A stretch of 33,089 bases of DNA from assembly GCA_020054495.1 (NCBI GenBank), contig JAHWGK010000005.1:1-33089 (forward strand), in the 5' to 3' direction. Shown in pieces: positions 21,401 to 30,400 of the stretch (position 1 is the first letter of the stretch; each line of letters starts with the position of its first letter). The notes below the pieces were generated by a model. It saw only the letters and a list, made by a program, of their open reading frames with translations, searched no databases and was not told the DNA's origin. The position numbers were made by a program, and so were the translations under genes. The stretch comes from Thermoplasmata archaeon (GTDB taxonomy: Archaea > Thermoplasmatota > E2 > DHVEG-1).

Positions 21401-24400
21401 GGTGATGCAGCTAGATGTACTCAGGTTTATCTTAACGTTACCTATACACCGGTAACAAATAATGCACCAACACAATCAAATCCTGGTCCCACTAATGGAA
21501 GCACAGGACAGGATTTAACACCACCATTAAATGTTACTTGTTATGATACTGATGATGATACTATGAATGCTACATGGTGGAGTAATTCATCTGGTAGCTG
21601 GGTACAATTTGCATCAAACACAAGTATTGCATCAAGTTACACAAATATAATACAAACAAACAGTAACTTCAGTAACTACAGCACAACATACTACTGGAGC
21701 GTAAACCTATCAGATGGAGAAGGTGGCTGGGATAATGAAACTTATCATTTCACAACAGAAAATATAACTACATCAGTTGATACTATACAACCATATAACC
21801 TTTCCTCCTCTACAAAAACCCTTACTGCTACTTGCTCATCAAGTTTGGATAATGTTACACTTTGGTATCGATATTCTTCTGACAATTTAACTTGGGGAGG
21901 TGAAGATCCAGATAATGAAATTGGAGTTCTTTATGCTGAACAGAATACCGAACAATCTCAACAAGGAGCCACAGAGAAAACATTAGCAGCAATAGATTCT
22001 GCTGATTTTGTAGTTGGAGATGATTACATAATTATTGCCTCCTGTCATGTAAGTGCTAGTACTTCATCAACAAGAGCTGAAACATATCTTAAACATGGAT
22101 CTTCGATATTTACAGTTACTCAAGAAGAACAAGAACCACCTTTTGATAGTACAACAGCTTGGATTTATTCAACAGTGATAAAATGGACAGCAATCAGTGG
22201 AGAAAGTATTGAGTTAACAGGACAAGAAGCAGATGATACAGCAGGATATGCGTATTGGGATGAAATTTCACTTATGGTGATTCCATTGAAAAATTTAACA
22301 GAAGGAATTGATTATTGGTATGATTCTGAAACTACCGCTGATAATAATATGGATGATACTTGGGCTAATAATGAAGGAGCTAGTATTACATTTACTCCAG
22401 ACGGGACAAGTAATTATCTTGCAATGGCTTCAAGCAGGATTGAGGCAGATACAACTGAAAATGATTTAATGGCAATGAGAATTGCTGAAGGAGGTAGTGG
22501 TCTCGGTCAAGTTGAAAGAGATTGTGAAGATTCAAATGATGAGTCAGTATTAACATACATACGAATTTTAGAAGCTCCATCAGCAAGTTCAACTGAATAT
22601 ACTGTTCAATTCCAAGGTGACAGTGTTCATGATAAACTATCTAGTCAATTATTTATTCTGAATCTTAGTGCATTCAAAAATAGTTCATATAACCAAACTT
22701 CAGCTACTAATGAAATAAGTAGTTCCTGGGAAGAATTAGGAAATGCTAGTATGAATTTAACATATGCCGGTAATGTAATTGTGATCTGGGCGGACTTATA
22801 TGAATACACACAAGACAAAACGACCCTCCCTCCTAATGAAGCATGGATTGGAGCAATAAGATACCGTGCAAATTATGGAAATAGTAGTTCATCTTCCATA
22901 AGTAAACTAACAGTTACTAATCGCCTCTGTAGCTGGAATAGATATGACTATACTGAAGGAGCGGACAGAGGATGTGGAATAATGTTTGACCGAATTAACA
23001 TAGAAGATACAAGTGAGCATTGGTATACATTAGATGGCGATGGAGAAAGTGTGTTTGTTGTTCATTCCGATTATGGAACTAGAATAATAGCTTTTAGCGA
23101 GTCAACGATAAATGAAGGATGGAAGATTTGGAATAATGCAAACAATCCAGACACTGCAAGTCCTTGGAGTTGGGACTTTAACTTCCCCGATGGATCTGGT
23201 TATTATGAATTCTATAGTATGGGAAACAAAACGGGTTCACCTAATGAAACTGCCCCAAGAAGTGCTAATGCAATTTGTTATTTAGGTGATAATACTAAAC
23301 CAACTGTTGACTTTGAATTACCAACTCCTGCAAATAATACTGAATTAGCTAACACCTGGGCAGATGTGAACGTATCAGTTTCAGATACAGGTGGTAATGT
23401 CTCAAGCTTTATTGATTGGGATGGTAGCCTAAGAGGATATTGGTCAATGGAATATCTAAATTCAACTGGAGTATTTGATAATTCGACGTATGATAACTTT
23501 GCAACTTATAATGGAGATGATTTTGATGAAAACAACCAAACATCTGCAATATATGGAGATGGTTTAGAGTTTGATGGAGATGATGATTATCTATTAGTAA
23601 GTGATCATAGTAGCCTTGATATAACAGATGAAATAACAATTGAAGCTTGGGCAAAGGATCCACCATTGATACCATCAAAAGATAAAGATACTAAGGATTC
23701 ATTTGAAGAAATTGAAAGTATAAAATCTCAATTAGATAAAAACAAAGAAATTATTAATTACAATATCAGTGATATAACCTTATATAAAACAAAAAAAGAT
23801 ACTTTCTATCTTTACAATCTTTTAGAAACATTTGATCTTCTTAAAAAATTCTACTTTAATTATTTAGGAATAGAAAACATTGAATCAGATAATAACTATG
23901 GTAATAATTCTAAATTATCTCTTGATAAATCAATTAAGCAGTTTGATGAATATCTTATTGAATGCTGTAACTCTAAAACTGAAAAGGATAAAACAAGAGC
24001 AATTTTAAAGTTCAAAGAAGGTATTACACCTCAGAAATTTACGAAAATTACATCTGATTTAGAAAATTCTGGTTTCATAAAAACAATGGAGATTTTCTCA
24101 GAGAGGATTGTTGCAGGTTATATTAATAACACAATTTTAGAGAAAATAAACATTATAGATGATATTGAAGAGGTTTATACTGATAGAGAGTTTGAAATTT
24201 TATTAACTGAAAGTATGCCATTAATAGGAGTAGAAAAAACCTCCTTAGAATATAACCTCACTGGTAAGGGTAAAAAGATTTGTATACTGGATACGGGTGT
24301 AGATTCCACTGTTGTTAATTATAGTAGTGGATACGACTTTGTATATAATGATAATATTTCTGATGATAATTACGGTCATGGAACTATAGTTGCAAGTATT

Positions 24401-27400
24401 ATTGATAGAATTGCCCCTGATGCAGAGCTTATTGTAGCAAAGGTCATAGGTGATGATGGAACTGGGTATGAGTCAGATGTATTGGAAGGATTACAATGGT
24501 GTATCAACCAAGATCCTGATGTAATAAGTTTCAGTATTGGTGCAGGTAGTTACGATGGTTTCTGTGATAATAACCTTATTGCCCAATTATGTGATCAAGC
24601 ATTCACTAGAGGAATCTTTATTGTAGCTGCCGCTGGAAGTGATGGTAACAGAAATTTAAGAGCTCCAGCATGTGGATCAAATGTATTTTCGGTAGGAGCC
24701 ACAGATGATCAAGACAATATTGCATCATTTTCTTCTGTCAATCCAACAATTGATATGTTTGCTCCTGGAGTAAATATAGTAACAAAAGCAGGCTCAGGAT
24801 CTGGAACCTCCTTATCTGCCCCACATGTTGCAGCATCTTCATTATTGTTATTAGAAAAGGAAGATTTGGATGTACAGGATTTAAAATACAGGCTAAAAAC
24901 AACTGGTAAACCAATTCTTTATCAATACAATGATACTCTTGATATATACATACCTCGTTTAGATATTTACAACTCGTTGATTAACAATAAGACGATGGAA
25001 CCATATGATTACTCATGGTATAACTATGTTGAAAGTGGAGATAAAAATGAAGAATATATTGTTTTAACCACAGATATATTCTATTCTGATAATAATGATA
25101 CGTGTCTATATGAAGCCAGTCCAGATGCTAATTTTGGTAATGATAGTTTTATGTATGTTGATTCTAGATCAACTCAGAATAATCGTATGATGGTTCAGTT
25201 TGATTTATTATCTGAAGTACCATATGGATGCGATATCATTGATGCAAAGTTAGAAATCTATTACTATGGCAAGAGTATTTTCAGTCCTGTAGGTCGAACA
25301 TATAGATGTCACAGAATTTTCGGTTCTTGGGAAGAATGGTATCCTACTTGGAATAATTGGGTCGGTAAATTTTGGGGATCAGGTTATAGCACAGATACGG
25401 TTCCAGGTAGTTATGGATATATGGAATGGGATGTAACAGATCATGTTCAAGGTATTGTTGATCAAAATTCTAGTTATTATAATAATGGATGGCTGATAAA
25501 AGATAGCGATGAAACAACAGCTGTTAACAGATGGGCAAAATTCTATTCAAGTGAGCATGGAAGCAATAAACCAAAACTTACTGTACAATGGAGTTGTAAT
25601 TCGCCAACAGTTACAAACAACGGTGGAGCAACGAGCGTTGAAGAAACCACTGCTACATTAAGAGGAGAAGTAACAGAAACTGGAGGATGTGACCCTACAG
25701 CCATTATTTACTATGGAGATAATGAAGGTTCAACTAATCCTTTAAGCTGGGATGAAAATGTAAACGCTGGAGCAGAATCTGGCTCATTTAGTGAAGGTGT
25801 TACTGGACTTACTTCAGCAGATCTTTATTACTATAGATGCTATGCATCTAATTCAGGTGGTGGCGATTGGGCAGACAGTGCCGAGAAATTCTTAACAAAG
25901 CCTAATGCACCGTCTACTCTGACTGCTTCATCGCAGACTAAAAATTGTATAACATACACATGGAATGCTACGTCTAAAGGAACAGGCGCAACCCTTAATA
26001 CAAAAGTAATGGCAAACATATCAGGATTTCCATCTGATCATGAAGATGGAACAGAGTGGTATAATAGTACGAGTGAAAGTGATACTCAATGTATTCTTCT
26101 AATGGGACAGATATACTATGTGAGAGCATGGTCCTGGGCCACCGAAGGAGGATATAACAAGTGGAGTGACGGATATGATAGTGAAATAATGTATACAAAA
26201 CCAGGTGATCCAACTTCTTTAACTGCGGACAATCCAACTATCTCAACTATAAATCTAAGCTGGACAATAGAAGGAAGCAATGGTGGGGATAGAGTAGTTA
26301 TAAGGAATAGTACATCAGGTTATCCCTCAGATCCAACAGGTGGTTACGAGACATATAATAGTACTGATATGTCTGGTCCTCATACTGATACGGGTCTTGA
26401 GCCTGGTACAACATATTACTACAGCTTATGGATATATGATAGTGAATCAGGATATTTCAGTGACGTCAAGGAAACAGCTTACAACACAACCAATTTAGCA
26501 TTGCCAACAGTCGTTACGCTTTCAGCTATAGGTGTAGAAGAAACAAATGCAACCATTAGAGCCGAGATAACTTCAACAGGAGGAAAAGAGCCATATCGTT
26601 GGATAGTATGGAATACCTCCGGTTCACCGTTTACAGATCCATCTAAAAACGAAAGCTTTGTCCCAGATGGAATAGGGATATATAGTAAAGATATCACTGG
26701 TCTTTCAAATGGAACTCAATATCACTTCAGAGGATTAGCTAACAATTCAGTTGGATGGAGTAATGGTACTAATATTACATTTTGGACGAAACCTCAACCA
26801 CCCAGTGATTTTGGAGCTATAGCAATAAATAACACCCGGATAAATCTCACATGGACTATTGGAAACGGCGCTGTGAATACAACAATTATCCAAAAAGCAG
26901 GGAGCTCTCCGACTAGTAGATCAGATTATGATAAAATTGTATATAACGGAACTGGGACAAGTTGCAATGATACTTTATTAGATGGGTTTACAACATATTA
27001 TTATAGAGCTTGGTCAACTACTAATCCTGATTCAGATCCACCAGATCCAACGGCAAGTGCTACCACTTGGTCACCAAAAACAATACTTGCTAAAGGGGAT
27101 GCTTATGAGCTTTTCATCAATGGCACAACATTGTATGGGTATCTTAATGGTACGTTGATTGTAAATACATCTATAGATGAGGAGTGGCATCATGTCGCTT
27201 TCACCTATAATGGCTCTGTTGCATGTCTCTATGTCGATGGAAACCTCAATGATACAAATAGTAGTTATAATGAGCCGATTAAAACAAATAATAACAACCT
27301 TGTTTTAGGTCAAGATTTCCAGGGTACTCTTGATGAGGTTCGTCTTTGGAGTCGGGAGCTTAGCTGGGAAGAGGTCAACGCTTCTTATGATGCTTCTAGT

Positions 27401-30400
27401 TATTATTCCCATAATTTCACTGGATTATCATGTAATAATTATTCATATTATGCTCATGCCATTGACGAATTGGGTAATGAAAACGTTACTGAGACAAGAT
27501 ATTATAACTGTACAAATAATTGCCCTGTGTCACCTTCAAATGGTGCCCCGACATTTAACAATCCAGATGATGGAGATAACTGCTATGCACAGATTGGGAA
27601 ATGGTATAATGTTACTGTTAAATACACTGATAACAATGGATACAGTGATTTTGATTATGTCGAACTCCGGCTGTTGAATCAGAGTGATACAACCCGAGCT
27701 ATTTTTAGATATACAGAATCAACTAATACGTTTTCTCAACAGGATAGTCTTAAAAAGTTCGAGTTCAACACATCATCGTCCTTTGCTGAAGAACTAGATA
27801 ATAACATAACTATTTACTGGCTTTTCAAACCACATTGGAATGCAGAAAATGAAACCGATTATGACATACAATGTTATTGTATCGATGGCACTGGTTTAAG
27901 TGATAATGATACAACAGCTGACCAGTTTGATGTCATTACAAACCTACTTGTATCTAGCATCGAATGTAACGATACAACAGAGGACAGTGGTGTCGATCGC
28001 ATAAGTTTAAACATACAAACACAGGTAAACCTTAGCATACGTTATGCTAACGATCCTGGTTCAAGTACACCTTCTAGCTCTTATCCTCCTGATGATGAAT
28101 TCACAAGTGTTTCACTTTATAACAGTTCAGATTATAACTGGGGGACTAATAATTCTATTTCAAATGGTAATGGAACAATCTGCTTCACACCAGATGAAAT
28201 CGGAATTGATAACTACACTCTCTACATAAACATGAAAGACGGTGATTACAGTGACGGAGAAAAAATTAATCCATATGAGACAATTATCGTTGATCGAGTG
28301 AACGTTACCAGCATTGCTGTATCTGAACATATCTATTATGATGGTTCACGTTATTGGGATAAAAATACTCCAATAAATCTTACATATACAGCAAAACTCG
28401 ATTATGATGGAACAAACTTTACTACTGTCAACGGAGAATTAAACGCAGGATATCTAGGGGACTCTACTGCATGGGGAGGAACAACTAGTTTGAACATATC
28501 TGTTAATGACTCCTCATCAGGTAACATTGTAATTAGAGATGACGCAACCGCAGGCTCAGTCTACGATGGTGGTGATTATGGTATAACAGCTCTTACAGTA
28601 ACCGCGAGTAAACCAGATATCGGTTGGGATTGGGAAGCACCCTCTATTAGTGTAACTGGTGAAAACGAAAGCAGCGAGTATCTTTACGCGGGTTATGGCA
28701 CAGGGTCGCAAGGAGTTTATGGATCAGGCATGGGAGGTACCCTTAAATCATATAATGTGAGTGGTACTGCATCTGACAACAGTGGCTCTGGTATGACATC
28801 TGTCATAGATGATACAAGCTTTGGAGATAATCCTTCAAACGATGGAATTACCACAAACTGGTGGTTTATCTACCAGATCGATCAGAACGATAATGGTGAT
28901 GTAATTGTCAATTACACCGCGGAGGACAATGTGGGTAATACCAATACTGTTAACTATACTTTCTACGAGGACAATGATGATCCAACACTTTCTGATGCTA
29001 TGTTTGATTACAGTGAGTCTGGCGATACAGATGAAGTCTACGGTAACACTTCTAGTAACATCTTCTACTTCTCCAATTCATTTGATAGTTATGCAAATAT
29101 ATACATCAATGCAACAGGTAGTGACACTGGAGAAGCAGGTGTTCGAGGGGTTGATTTCAGCTTGTTTGGCGCTGATGATCCATCTGAGGATACCAACAGC
29201 CCGTACACTGGCAATTACACGATAAACGATGATGATTCATCTGGTTCAATAACCGTTATTATCTATGATAATGTTAACAACTCAGCTTCAGATACAATAA
29301 CTTGTACAGGGGATGATACATCGCCAGATACAACGATAGATAACATCCCAGATACTATAACTGATTTAGATATTATATCTGGTAGCGCCACAGATAATAT
29401 ACGATTAGCTCGACAATATTTTTATATTAAAAATACAACGACTAATAAGTATTATAATGAACTAGGCTGGACTGATAGTGAAACCTGGCTTGACGCTGAT
29501 GCTAATGACAGCTTTGATTCAGGAGCTGAAAACTGGAATTACAATACTTCCCTTATATCCTGGGCTAACAGTCATAGCTATGAAATAAAAGCAAAGGCTC
29601 AGGATATCGTTGGGAATAATGATTCATCACCAGCAGCTGATACATTCACTATTACTATTGCAAGTACTCCAACAGTAACAACCAACGCTTCTACTGGTGT
29701 TGAGGAAATGAATGCAACCTTATGGGGTTGGCTACAAAACAATGGAAGCGCTGATACAACCTGTGGATTCAGACATGGCACCTCTTCTGGAAGCTACGAT
29801 ACTAATATTACCAACGGTATCGTCCAAAACAATACTGAATTCTCAAACGACACAACAGGACTTACACCCGGCCAGATTTATTACTATCAAGCCTGGGCGA
29901 ACAACAGTGGAGGATTTGCAAATGGCTCAGAATTAACATTCCTCACAAAACCAAATGTTACAGCCAATTTCAACGCGGCAACATACAACTCAACACAGAT
30001 CAACTTAAGTTGGAATAAAGGAGATGGGGCAAATAATACCTATATCGAAAGAAACCAAACAGGAGCAACTGTTTGGGCACGCGGAGAAGGAATATTAATC
30101 TACAATGGAACAGGAACATATTATGAAGATACTGGACTTACACCCGAGACAACATACTATTACCAGGCCTGGAGCTATGCAAACTGGACCTATGATTCAA
30201 CCACTCTTCATAAATGGTCAGATAACAACGCAAGTGTAAGCAATACAACTCAAGAGACTAACACCACTCTAGAGATTACCCCTGCTTCGTGGGATATAGG
30301 AACTACTACAATCGGAAGTTATAATTACTCTACATCAGACTTTTATTTCAACCTAACAAACGAAGGAAATGTCGTTCTTAACATACAGATTAAGGCGAGT

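Larger units (their letters stand above)
23657..27034 (+). other. 1126-codon block inserted inside the LamG domain
   Basis: The block starts and is followed by the same in-phase 9 bases, GATCCACCA (23657-23665 and 27035-27043, coding Asp-Pro-Pro). It encodes a Lys/Glu-rich charged segment, a propeptide-like part, S8 domain 2, a DNRLRE-like domain and FnIII-like units. Removing one repeat plus the block gives AWAK-DPPDPTASATTWSP-KTILAKGD, a continuous and normal LamG reading. Length is 3378 bases, a multiple of three. Confidence 0.7.
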
